Positions 1 to 6,848 of a stretch of DNA of 10,916 bases are shown in pieces (the stretch's first letter is position 1; the number at the start of each line of letters is the position of its first letter). The position numbers and the translations under genes are program-made. A model generated the notes under the pieces. It worked only from the letters and a program-made list of their open reading frames with translations, was not told the DNA's origin and made no database searches. Origin of the DNA: DASSWB01 sp035705495 (GTDB taxonomy: Bacteria; Bacteroidota; Bacteroidia; Flavobacteriales; Flavobacteriaceae); NCBI GenBank assembly GCA_035705495.1, contig DASSWB010000082.1, forward strand, positions 1 to 10,916. The letters are read 5' to 3'.

Positions 1-964
1 TCTTTGCCAAATCATCTTGACTACTCGCAAGGGAAATTTTTAATTTGTAAAGATTCAGTCGCTTTTGCACGGGATTCACAATTTCCTGAAGCAATTGAAC
101 GCGTGAAGCTTTCAAATTAACCTTGGTATTATTCCGCAGTCCCATTTCCACTTGAAGCGAATTGTGTAATCGCGTAATTGTTAGATTGAAATATCTGATA
201 AAAGTTTCAGCAACAGTAATCAGCATAGCGATTATCAGTAGAAACAAAATCAGCAAGAAACTGAAAGCAACTTCGGAAAGTTCGGGAAAAGGAATATTAT
301 CAAGAAAATCTTGGTTTAACCCGAATTGCGTCCGAAGCGTACTATAAAAAGCAACTAAAATTGCCAATCCGCGGAAATAATTTGATGTGAGTCCGAGTTT
401 TATCAGCGTCACGATATCCAAATGATATTCCCACTGTTTGGCATCCGGAATCGAAATGTTCTCAGCTTCATCCTCATCACTAATTTTTTCCTTTGCAGAA
501 AATTCCATTAAAAGTGCAGCCAATTCATCTGCACGCTCCTTGGACAAAGCTTTTATCTCCACCTCCTCTTCCCCACTTCCTGCGGTATCAATAACCACAG
601 AATAAATCCCGATAATTCTCTGGAGAATGTTCCGTTTAAAATTAACCTGCTGAATTTTGTGAAATGGAATATTGACCACATCTGAAGAGAAAACTCCTTT
701 TTGAAGCACAAACTCCTTGTTTTTTTCATTGATGAAAAATGTGAATTTGAGATAGTAAAAGAAACTGTAAACAAGGGTTAGAATCGCAATAAGAACCAGC
801 GCCAAACTACCGTAAATTATTGTTTCCTGATTCGCTTTTATAACAAAAAAGTACAATCCGAGTGCCCAAAAATTCCGAAGTAATTTGTAGAAAGCAGTAA
901 CAAAAATAAGTATCACCCCAACAATGGATTGTCGCTGAGGTGTATAAAAATTTGATTCAGACAT
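1..964 (-). CDS. PH domain-containing membrane protein, YdbT-like (partial, C-terminus beyond left edge)
   Basis: My translation of the minus strand from the ATG at 964 stays open to the left edge, giving 321 residues with no stop. It begins MSESNFYTPQ and has a hydrophobic pair at about residues 13-42 and 48-70. A bacterial PH-like domain of the bPH2/DUF304 type follows at about 74-150, with the typical 'VNIPFHKIQQV' and 'LQRIIGIYSVVIDTAG' stretches. After a polar linker come hydrophobic segments at about 183-207 and 233-252, then the beginning of a second bPH2 repeat near 258. This is the architecture of YdbT-type proteins, which are multi-pass membrane proteins with repeated PH-like domains. 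Their biochemical role is not established. The start overlaps the end of the preceding YdbS-like gene by 8 bases (ATGTCTGA), so the two are probably translationally coupled. The missing part should hold the rest of the second domain and possibly a third. Confidence 0.85.
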   Translation of the reverse strand, partial: MSESNFYTPQRQSIVGVILIFVTAFYKLLRNFWALGLYFFVIKANQETIIYGSLALVLIAILTLVYSFFYYLKFTFFINEKNKEFVLQKGVFSSDVVNIPFHKIQQVNFKRNILQRIIGIYSVVIDTAGSGEEEVEIKALSKERADELAALLMEFSAKEKISDEDEAENISIPDAKQWEYHLDIVTLIKLGLTSNYFRGLAILVAFYSTLRTQFGLNQDFLDNIPFPELSEVAFSFLLILFLLIIAMLITVAETFIRYFNLTITRLHNSLQVEMGLRNNTKVNLKASRVQLLQEIVNPVQKRLNLYKLKISLASSQDDLAK

Positions 965-1487
965 GCGAAGCAATCCTGTTTGAAAGTTCTTCCTTAATAG
1001 TGGTGGCAATATCTGGAGATAAACCGGGAATATTCACATCGCTCCCACTTCCGCCAGCGGTAAAAATTTTAAGCGTACTCAGATTGAGCATTTTATCCAA
1101 AACACCCCGATTTGTAGAGACGTGTTGTACCCGATTAAAAGGAACAACAGTGGTTTTTTCAAAAATAAATCCGCGTTTATAAATAATGTCCCGCTCCCGA
1201 ATTGTATAGGAATTACGTTTCGCCAACTGCGAATTATTATAAAATAAAAAAGCAAAAATCAATAAAAGTCCAGCGATTGTTAAAAGGAAATAACCTTCGT
1301 ACCAAGGAATAAAATAATTGGCAGTAGTGGCAAATCCCACTAAAACAATAAAAGAAATTGTGGTGGAAATATTCAATTTGTGCAAATATTTCGGCGACAG
1401 TTTCTCTCCTTCTACTTCTTCTGCCCGCGGTAATCGCGCGACATCAATTTGCAGGTTTTGAAAATTTTCAGATTCTATGGAAGCCAT
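957..1487 (-). CDS. PH domain-containing membrane protein, YdbS-like
   Basis: This 176-residue protein has a polar N-terminus, two hydrophobic helices at about residues 41-60 and 66-83, and one bPH2/DUF304 domain from about 90 to 170. Characteristic family features visible are the 'RGFIFEKTTVVPFNRVQHV' strand region, 'GVLDKMLNLSTLKIFTAGG' and 'VNIPGL' near the end. Length and layout match the small partner (YdbS-like) of the YdbS/YdbT pair, which commonly sit side by side and are thought to act as membrane-associated partners; function is unproven. The gene starts 13 bases inside menB and ends 8 bases inside the YdbT-like gene, so all three are almost certainly one transcript. The ATG at 1487 is preferred because it fits the overlap pattern and gives the usual short cytoplasmic leader. 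Confidence 0.88.
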   Translation of the reverse strand: MASIESENFQNLQIDVARLPRAEEVEGEKLSPKYLHKLNISTTISFIVLVGFATTANYFIPWYEGYFLLTIAGLLLIFAFLFYNNSQLAKRNSYTIRERDIIYKRGFIFEKTTVVPFNRVQHVSTNRGVLDKMLNLSTLKIFTAGGSGSDVNIPGLSPDIATTIKEELSNRIASHV

Positions 1488-2314
1488 TTTTTCTCGAAGT
1501 TAGGTTTTCTTTTTGCCAAAAATGCATCTCGGCCTTCTTTGGCTTCATCTGTCATGTATGCAAGTCTTGTGGCTTCACCGGCAAAAACCTGTTGACCAAC
1601 CATTCCGTCATCAGTCAAGTTCATTGCGAATTTCAACATTTTTATGGATGTTGGTGATTTTGCCAGTATTTCCTGTGCCCATTCGTAAGCCGTATCTTCC
1701 AATTCGGCGTGCGGAACCACGGCGTTCACCATTCCCATTTCAAAAGCTTCTTGGGCAGAATAATTCCGACCTAAAAAGAAAATTTCCCTTGCACGTTTCT
1801 GACCAACCATTTTCGCTAAATATGCCGAACCATAACCACCATCAAAACTGGTCACATCCGCATCGGTTTGTTTAAAAATAGCATGTTCCTTGCTTGCAAT
1901 TGTCATATCACATACCACGTGCAAGCTGTGTCCGCCGCCCACGGCCCAACCTGGAACCACTGCGATGACGGCTTTCGGCATAAACCGAATCAACCGCTGG
2001 ACTTCCAGAATATTGAGTCGGTGCATTCCGTCATCTCCAACATAGCCTTGATGTCCGCGTGCCTTTTGATCTCCACCGCTACAAAAAGAATAGACACCAT
2101 CTTTAGACGAAGGTCCTTCCGCAGAAAGAAGTACTACCCCAATAGAAGTATCTTCCTGCGCATCATAAAATGCATCATAAAGTTCACTCGTGGTTTTGGG
2201 TCGGAAAGCATTTCTCACATCCGGTCTGTTGAAAGCTATTCTAGCAACTCCATTACATTTTTTGTAAGTAATATCTTCGTATTCCTTAGCGGTTTTGTAT
2301 TCGGGTTTTGTCAT
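1475..2314 (-). CDS. menB: 1,4-dihydroxy-2-naphthoyl-CoA synthase (naphthoate synthase)
   Basis: MenB is a crotonase-fold enzyme that closes the second ring of o-succinylbenzoyl-CoA to form 1,4-dihydroxy-2-naphthoyl-CoA in cytoplasmic menaquinone synthesis. The 279-residue product has the usual family length. It shows the oxyanion-hole motif 'SGGDQ' at 79-83, Tyr91 in the flexible loop, 'GWAVGGGHSLH' at 122-132, the catalytic 'SFDGGYGSAYLA' region with Ser156 and Asp158, and the C-terminal 'ATRLAYMTDEA' with Tyr253. The position matching Gly156 of E. coli MenB is Asp151 ('KQTDADV'), as in the Mycobacterium tuberculosis enzyme, which suggests a type II, bicarbonate-independent enzyme. It overlaps the following PH-domain gene by 13 bases. 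A terminator lies between it and the DUF2059 gene upstream, so menB probably has its own promoter. Confidence 0.97.
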   Translation of the reverse strand: MTKPEYKTAKEYEDITYKKCNGVARIAFNRPDVRNAFRPKTTSELYDAFYDAQEDTSIGVVLLSAEGPSSKDGVYSFCSGGDQKARGHQGYVGDDGMHRLNILEVQRLIRFMPKAVIAVVPGWAVGGGHSLHVVCDMTIASKEHAIFKQTDADVTSFDGGYGSAYLAKMVGQKRAREIFFLGRNYSAQEAFEMGMVNAVVPHAELEDTAYEWAQEILAKSPTSIKMLKFAMNLTDDGMVGQQVFAGEATRLAYMTDEAKEGRDAFLAKRKPNFEKKWLP

Positions 2315-2330
2315 GTTTCAAAATTTTGAG

Positions 2331-2338
2331 TAAAAATA
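2331..2338 (-). promoter_or_regulatory. Possible -7 promoter box of menB
   Basis: The minus strand reads TATTTTTA, matching 7 of 8 positions of the Bacteroidota -7 consensus TAnnTTTG, and ends 16 bases before the menB ATG. It lies downstream of the terminator at 2396-2422, where a new promoter is expected. No convincing TTG at the -33 position was seen. AT-rich sequence produces such matches easily. Confidence 0.3.
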
Positions 2339-2395
2339 AGGTTTTCCATTCATTTGAAGCGCCGAGCCTATAGAATTCCCTTATTTTTTGAAAAC

Positions 2396-2422
2396 AAAAA
2401 AACCCGTGCTTTCACACAGGTT
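2396..2422 (-). terminator. Rho-independent terminator after the DUF2059 gene
   Basis: Read on the minus strand, AACCTGTG pairs with CACGGGTT (8 base pairs including one G-T), with a 6-base loop TGAAAG and an immediate run of T. It begins 29 bases after the DUF2059 stop codon and lies upstream of menB, so it should separate these two transcription units. Confidence 0.85.
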
Positions 2423-2451
2423 CTATAATTGAACTTTAAGTTTTGTCGTTC

Positions 2452-2862
2452 TTAGTTTTGATACTTTGTCATGATAGGCTGCAATTGCATTCTTCCCCAT
2501 ATTTGTCCTAATTGCATTGACTGTTGCATAATTGTAGGATTTACCTCAAGCATTTTTTTTCCAACAGAAGAGTTGTAAAATGCCAAAATCCCGTCAATGT
2601 CCTCTTCAGTGTAATGTTCCAAATAGATATCGGCCATCTGCGTATAAACGTCTTTAAGACTTTCCTTCACTTCTTTTTTAAAGGCTTCTTGATTTTGAGC
2701 TGGGATTTGGGCCGTAAGAGGCTCTAACATGGCATCCATTTGAGAACCAGATGTAAATTCTATAATCTGTATTACTTTTGCTTTCAATTCAGGATTGGCA
2801 TCTTGAGAAAAAGCTGAAAATCCGATAAACAAGAATGCGAAAGCTAATAAAACCTTTTTCAT
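2452..2862 (-). CDS. DUF2059 domain-containing secreted protein
   Basis: The 136-residue protein starts with a clear Sec signal peptide: MKK, a hydrophobic core at about 4-18, and 'AFSQ' with likely cleavage around residue 19 or 20. The rest is a helical, acidic domain of about 115 residues. The segment 'HYTEEDIDGILAFYNSSVGKK' at 83-103 is the hallmark of DUF2059, in which a tyrosine/threonine-acidic helix is followed by FY-S-G-K. The family is found in periplasmic or exported proteins of Gram-negative bacteria and has no established function. It has neighbours on the same strand (the CvfB-like gene upstream) but a 66-base gap and its own terminator, so it may be monocistronic. The domain assignment is from remembered motif similarity. 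Confidence 0.8.
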   Translation of the reverse strand: MKKVLLAFAFLFIGFSAFSQDANPELKAKVIQIIEFTSGSQMDAMLEPLTAQIPAQNQEAFKKEVKESLKDVYTQMADIYLEHYTEEDIDGILAFYNSSVGKKMLEVNPTIMQQSMQLGQIWGRMQLQPIMTKYQN

Positions 2863-2884
2863 AATTTATTTTTTTGATGAATGG

Positions 2885-2892
2885 CGAAAATA
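2885..2892 (-). promoter_or_regulatory. Weak possible -7 box of the DUF2059 gene
   Basis: The minus strand reads TATTTTCG, a 7 of 8 match to TAnnTTTG, 22 bases before the ATG at 2862. No good -33 element was found at the usual spacing. It is listed only as a candidate, because the gene could also be read from the upstream CvfB-like gene. Confidence 0.22.
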
Positions 2893-2928
2893 GTTGTTTT
2901 ACCAAAAAAGAGGAAGCACTTTTTGATT

Positions 2929-3765
2929 TTATTTGTTTTTTAAATAAATCCCGTCCTCTTCAATGCTGATCAATTTTTGTTTAAAAAGATTTCCGGCGGC
3001 ACGTTTGAAGCTTTTTTTGCTCATGTTCACCGTTTCCTTTATTTTCTCTGGCGAAGATTTATCTGTCAGGTTCAAAAAACCTCCTTTGACCTCTAAAATT
3101 CCCAATAATTCTTTTGCATTTGGTTCAATACTTCTGTATCCGGGCCTTTGAAGCGTTACATCTATTTTATTATCGGTCCGCGTTTTTTTGACATAGCCTT
3201 TCATTCTATCGCCCGTTCTTATAGGCTGAAAAATATCACCATCATAGAGCAATCCCTGATGTAGCTGATTAATAATAACGTTGTAACCAAGTTCTGTTTT
3301 ATTCGAAATAATCAAATCAACCTCTTCGAAAGGTTTTACAGTGAGTTCTGAATTATCCAAAAATGTATTTGTTTTACTTGACGCCACCAAACGATTTGTA
3401 ACCTCATCCAAATAACAAAAAATTAAATACCATTCATTTTTTCGCATTTTTATGACTTGTTCTTTAAAAGGAACAAAAAGATGTTTTTCAAGCCCCCAGT
3501 CGAGAAAAGCGCCAATTCCAGACACCTCGACACATTTTAAAAACGCAAATTCATCTAGCTTCACATAAGGATTAAGCGTTGTGGATACAATTCTTTCTTC
3601 GTGATCCAGATATACAAAAACCCTGATTTCATCACCAATTTCAAAATGTTCAGGTTTGTATTTATTGGGTAATAAAACCTCGTTTCCTTCCGTATCAGTT
3701 AAGAACAATCCTGGATCGGTATCGCGATCAATCATTAAAGTATGGTATTCTCCTATTGTCAACAT
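2929..3765 (-). CDS. CvfB-family S1-like RNA-binding protein
   Basis: This 278-residue protein (from the ATG at 3765) matches the CvfB/YitL family: three S1-like OB-fold modules followed by a winged-helix domain. Module 1 covers about residues 1-63 ('GLFLTD...EVLLPNKY...GDEIRVFVYLD'). Module 2, about 70-135, contains the classic S1 stretch 'VSGIGAFLDWGLEKHLFVPF'. Module 3 covers about 145-207, and the basic winged helix ('MSKKSFKRAAGNLFKQKLI') lies at 215-278. CvfB affects virulence-factor expression in Staphylococcus aureus and binds RNA; its role in flavobacteria is not known. An in-frame TTG at 3783 would add six residues, but it lies inside the candidate promoter box, so the ATG is preferred. 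It is transcribed divergently from the hydroxylase gene at 3932. Confidence 0.88.
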   Translation of the reverse strand: MLTIGEYHTLMIDRDTDPGLFLTDTEGNEVLLPNKYKPEHFEIGDEIRVFVYLDHEERIVSTTLNPYVKLDEFAFLKCVEVSGIGAFLDWGLEKHLFVPFKEQVIKMRKNEWYLIFCYLDEVTNRLVASSKTNTFLDNSELTVKPFEEVDLIISNKTELGYNVIINQLHQGLLYDGDIFQPIRTGDRMKGYVKKTRTDNKIDVTLQRPGYRSIEPNAKELLGILEVKGGFLNLTDKSSPEKIKETVNMSKKSFKRAAGNLFKQKLISIEEDGIYLKNK

Positions 3766-3779
3766 TCGTAGATCTTTTT

Positions 3780-3787
3780 GCAAAGAT
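3780..3787 (-). promoter_or_regulatory. Candidate -7 promoter box of the CvfB-like gene
   Basis: The minus strand reads TATCTTTG, a full match to the Bacteroidota -7 consensus TAnnTTTG, 14 bases before the ATG at 3765. No clear -33 TTG was seen at the usual spacing. The position implies a short leader and argues against the TTG start at 3783. Confidence 0.42.
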
Positions 3788-3900
3788 ATGAAATGGGTAG
3801 CTTCTTCCCTCTTTCAGGATTTTTATCTTTTCGGAAAGAAAATATTACGGTTTGTATTATGAAAAACGAAGTCAAAATTTTTATACCCGACTTATTCTTC

Positions 3901-3908
3901 TATTTTTG
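3901..3908 (+). promoter_or_regulatory. Candidate -7 promoter box of the hydroxylase gene
   Basis: TATTTTTG is a full match to TAnnTTTG and ends 23 bases before the ATG at 3932. It sits in the divergent gap of 166 bases between the two genes, where a promoter is required. The -33 element is not clear. Confidence 0.42.
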
Positions 3909-3931
3909 AAAAATATCATTAAAAACAGTAA

Positions 3932-4939
3932 ATGGATTTTACCAACCCGTTGGTTTACGGCGTGCCCTGCTTCTTAGCACTTATCTTATTAGAACTCACC
4001 TATAGCAAAACCACAAATAGAAAAGAACTTTACAAGTGGAAAGATCTAAGTTCCAGTTTGGCTATTGGGGTCGGATCTGCAGTTATAGCGGCACTTTTGA
4101 AAACCATTTCGGCCATTGTTATTTTCAATCTCATTTACGAGATTTTCAATCCGGTGGTGGCCGGCGTTCGGACCAATATTTTTGGTTGGGAATCTTTTGG
4201 GTACGCTTGGTATATCTGGTTGATTTGTCAGCTATTGGACGATTTTAGTTACTATTGGTTTCACCGTCAAAATCACAATGTAAGGTTCTTTTGGGCCGCA
4301 CATATTGTTCATCATTCCTCCGATAATTTTAATCTGGGAACCGCTGTACGAAATGGTTGGTTCACCATTTTTTACAAACCTTTGTTTTACATGTGGATTC
4401 CCGCATTGGGTTTTGCTCCGGAAATGCTTGTGGTTTGTTTGGGAATTGAAGCTTTATGGCAGTTTCAATTGCACAGTGTTTACATTCCGAAGTTGGGTTT
4501 TCTTGAAAAATTTCTGAATACACATACCATGCATCAGGTACATCATGCAAAAAACATTGAGTACATGGATAAAAATCACGGCGGATTTCTGAATTTCTTT
4601 GATAAAATATTCGGAACATGGAAAGAATATGATGAAAACATTGTTGTGGAATACGGCGTTTCCACTCCGCCAAATTCATATAATCCCTGGGTGATTTTAA
4701 CTCATGAATATGTGAATATCTGGAGAGATATGAAAAAGAGTCCAAACTGGCAGCATAAATTTATGTACGTTTTTGGCGCACCGGGATGGAGCCATGATGG
4801 AAGTACCAAAACCGTGAAACAGATGCAGAAGGAACTTAAACAAAAGTCGGTCGGGAAGAATAATGAAAAAGATTTCCCCGAAGAGATTCCGAATTTAGTT
4901 CCCAAAACTGTTTTTGAAGAACAATTGGAAGAAATTTAA
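3932..4939 (+). CDS. Fatty acid hydroxylase/sterol desaturase-family membrane protein, alkylglycerol monooxygenase-like
   Basis: The 335-residue protein has hydrophobic segments at about 8-21, 41-68, 88-104 and 145-170. It carries the histidine clusters of the di-iron membrane hydroxylase family: HRQNH (111-115), HIVHH (124-128) and HQVHH (201-205), with His181, His198 and His216 as possible further ligands. The stretch 'WAAHIVHHSSDNFNLGTAVRNGW' resembles alkylglycerol monooxygenase (TMEM195-like) and its bacterial relatives more than C-5 sterol desaturase or carotenoid hydroxylase. The expected activity is O2-dependent oxidation of a lipid at the membrane; the substrate cannot be read from the sequence. 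The C-terminal 50 residues are charged and probably disordered. The gene ends 2 bases from the menD stop on the opposite strand and has no gene partner on its own strand. Confidence 0.88.
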   Translation: MDFTNPLVYGVPCFLALILLELTYSKTTNRKELYKWKDLSSSLAIGVGSAVIAALLKTISAIVIFNLIYEIFNPVVAGVRTNIFGWESFGYAWYIWLICQLLDDFSYYWFHRQNHNVRFFWAAHIVHHSSDNFNLGTAVRNGWFTIFYKPLFYMWIPALGFAPEMLVVCLGIEALWQFQLHSVYIPKLGFLEKFLNTHTMHQVHHAKNIEYMDKNHGGFLNFFDKIFGTWKEYDENIVVEYGVSTPPNSYNPWVILTHEYVNIWRDMKKSPNWQHKFMYVFGAPGWSHDGSTKTVKQMQKELKQKSVGKNNEKDFPEEIPNLVPKTVFEEQLEEI

Positions 4940-4941
4940 GT

Positions 4942-6675
4942 TTAATCCAAAACAGCACTAAAATAATTCAACAGAACTTCATCATTGATTTTTCTAGGCG
5001 TAAAAATTTCCAATAATTTCGGTTTTTCTGAATCATCGTAAAACGCTTTCAAGGCATTTTCCGTCTCAAAAAAGTTTGTCGCTTTTGAATACTCAAAACC
5101 ATACATTTCACACAGAGGTTTCGCATTTAACTGATGAACTGTTTCGAGATATTTCTCAAAATTTTCAGTGTTTTTGTTCCCGGGCAAAATCCTGAAAATT
5201 CCGCCACCCTGATTATTGATTACAATTATCCTGAAGTTTTTTGGAATATAATTGTTCCAGAGCGCATTACTGTCGTAAAAAAAACTCAAATCGCCCGAGA
5301 TCAACAATGTTTGATTTTTATTTGCGCATGCCGCTCCTATCGCGGTAGAAGTACTTCCATCAATACCACTGGTTCCGCGATTGCAAAAAACTTGAATGGA
5401 AGGTGGAATCTTGAACAATTGTGCATAGCGAATAATTGAACTGTTGCCCAGTTGAAGCAATAAGTTGTTGGGAAACGTACTTACGATTTTTTGAAAGACC
5501 TTTAAATCGGAAAAAGGAACTTCTGATAAATATTCATTGTGTTTGCCATTTCTTCTTTGATTTTCTTCTGACCAATAGTTACTGTAATCACTCTGGACAG
5601 GTTTGATCATAGTCAGAAACTGTTTGAAGAAATTATTCGGGGTCGAGATAAAATGTTTATTGAGGGCAAAAAAAGTATTATAAGCCGTTTTTTCGTCGAT
5701 ATGCCAATGCTGAGCCGGCTGGTATTTTCTCAAGAACGCCTTGATTTTTTTCGAAACCAGCATTCCGCCAAATGTCAAGAGAATTTCCGGCTGTAAAGCT
5801 TCAAAAATTTCCTCCTGGTTCTTGGCTTTTTCAATCGGGCCTATCAGGGTATCGATTCTGGTAAAAAATTTCTCCTGATGGAGATTCGAAATGGTTTCGG
5901 TCATTACAATCACCGATTCATCTTCCGCAAAAAAATCGAGAAATTGCTGTTCTACAGTATCCGGATAATTACTGCCAACCAAAATCAATTTACGTTTAGA
6001 AGAATTCCAAATTTCGGCATACGGTCGCAATTCTTTTTCGGATAAATTATCATGAATAATTTCAGGTAAAATCTGTAGTGGTTTCACCTCGATATCTTCC
6101 ACGGTATCATATAAAGGTTCATAGAACGGAACATTAATATGAACTGGGCCTTTTTTTTCAATAGCTGTATTTAAAGCTAAATTTATTTCCCTTTCGTTGT
6201 GTCTCGTTGTTTCGAATTGTTTCTGTTGAAGTTTTTGATCCAATTTTTCATCTTCCAAAACCAAAGCAGAATGTAAATTGGCAGAGTATAGAATATGATT
6301 TGCAAAGACATTTTTCTGTCTGATTGTTTGTCCGTCGCCAATATCAATCCGCTCGATTGGTCGATCTGCGGAAATCACGATGAGCGGAATATCACTATAA
6401 AAAGCTTCGGCAATTGCCGGATAATAATTCAATACCGCCGAACCGGAAGTACAAACCAAAGCGACAGGTTGTTTTAATTGCTGCGCCATACCCAAAGCAA
6501 AAAATGCTGCACAACGTTCATCAACAATACTATAGGATTCTATCTCGGGATGATGCGTGAAACCGATGGTTAACGGAGCGTTTCTCGAACCAGGGGAAAT
6601 CACTACGTTTTTAATATTTTTTGCCACACATAGTGCAACTATAGAGCGGGCAACAGGGATTCTTGAATACTTCAT
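4942..6675 (-). CDS. menD: 2-succinyl-5-enolpyruvyl-6-hydroxy-3-cyclohexene-1-carboxylate (SEPHCHC) synthase
   Basis: MenD is a cytoplasmic thiamine-diphosphate (ThDP) and Mg-dependent enzyme that adds a succinyl semialdehyde unit, from 2-oxoglutarate decarboxylation, to isochorismate. The 577-residue length is typical. Visible landmarks are 'ISPGSRNAPL' at 26-35, the ThDP-activating glutamate Glu53 in 'DERCAAFFALG', 'CTSGSAVLNYYPA' at 75-87, 'ADRP' at 103-106, 'GDGQTIRQ' at 113-120, 'NRGTSGIDGSTSTAIG' at 432-447, and the ThDP/Mg motif running from 'GDLSFFYDSNALWNN' at 461-475 to 'NNQGGGIF' at 487-494. The start at 6675 gives the family's usual N-terminus just before the first substrate-binding motif. 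It lies on the same strand as menF but is separated from it by a small plus-strand gene and a terminator, so it is probably transcribed separately. Confidence 0.97.
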   Translation of the reverse strand: MKYSRIPVARSIVALCVAKNIKNVVISPGSRNAPLTIGFTHHPEIESYSIVDERCAAFFALGMAQQLKQPVALVCTSGSAVLNYYPAIAEAFYSDIPLIVISADRPIERIDIGDGQTIRQKNVFANHILYSANLHSALVLEDEKLDQKLQQKQFETTRHNEREINLALNTAIEKKGPVHINVPFYEPLYDTVEDIEVKPLQILPEIIHDNLSEKELRPYAEIWNSSKRKLILVGSNYPDTVEQQFLDFFAEDESVIVMTETISNLHQEKFFTRIDTLIGPIEKAKNQEEIFEALQPEILLTFGGMLVSKKIKAFLRKYQPAQHWHIDEKTAYNTFFALNKHFISTPNNFFKQFLTMIKPVQSDYSNYWSEENQRRNGKHNEYLSEVPFSDLKVFQKIVSTFPNNLLLQLGNSSIIRYAQLFKIPPSIQVFCNRGTSGIDGSTSTAIGAACANKNQTLLISGDLSFFYDSNALWNNYIPKNFRIIVINNQGGGIFRILPGNKNTENFEKYLETVHQLNAKPLCEMYGFEYSKATNFFETENALKAFYDDSEKPKLLEIFTPRKINDEVLLNYFSAVLD

Positions 6676-6682
6676 ACGAATT

Positions 6683-6690
6683 CAAAAATA
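6683..6690 (-). promoter_or_regulatory. Candidate -7 promoter box very close to the menD start
   Basis: The minus strand reads TATTTTTG, a full TAnnTTTG match, with only 7 bases (AATTCGT) before the menD ATG. If used, the transcript would have almost no leader. A -33 element at the expected spacing is not evident, so the assignment remains tentative. Confidence 0.35.
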
Positions 6691-6784
6691 CAAATTTCTT
6701 ACTTGGAAACCGAGGCAAAAGATTGCGTTATTCCATCTCATAAAAATTAAACCCTGATATGATTTCATTTATATTTTAACAAAA

Positions 6785-6818
6785 TTTTTGGTTTTTTAAA
6801 ATCAATGGAGTAAATTCA
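6785..6818 (+). promoter_or_regulatory. Possible promoter of the small membrane protein gene
   Basis: TTTTTGG (6785-6791) and TAAATTCA (6811-6818) are 19 bases apart, close to the -33/-7 spacing of Bacteroidota promoters. The second box matches TAnnTTTG at only 6 of 8 positions, and it ends 30 bases before the ATG at 6849. Confidence 0.25.
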
Positions 6819-6848
6819 TTGTCTATTAACCTTTTAAGTCAACCAATT

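Noticed and set aside
553..774. A 73-codon minus-strand frame that might suggest a frameshift in the PH-domain protein
   Set aside because: The true frame from 964 runs unbroken to the left edge and contains the PH-domain motifs; the short frame is an overlapping shifted reading.
1513..1875. A 120-codon plus-strand open frame within menB
   Set aside because: It is antisense to menB and rich in Pro/Leu/His without any domain, so it is a shadow frame.
1868..2329. A 153-codon open frame on the plus strand opposite menB
   Set aside because: It lies wholly across the strongly conserved menB coding sequence, has no recognisable domain, and reads as Cys/His/Ser-rich nonsense typical of an antisense frame.
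2903..2930. A possible terminator after the CvfB-like gene (AAAAAG/CTTTTT arms)
   Set aside because: The stem is only about six mostly A-T pairs with an 8-base loop, too weak to call.
3766..3783. A TTG start giving a 284-residue CvfB-like protein
   Set aside because: The TTG overlaps the TATCTTTG box, and the ATG at 3765 gives a normal N-terminus, so the shorter form is preferred.
4362..4745. A 127-codon minus-strand open frame inside the hydroxylase gene
   Set aside because: It is antisense to the histidine-cluster region of a clearly real gene and shows no family features.
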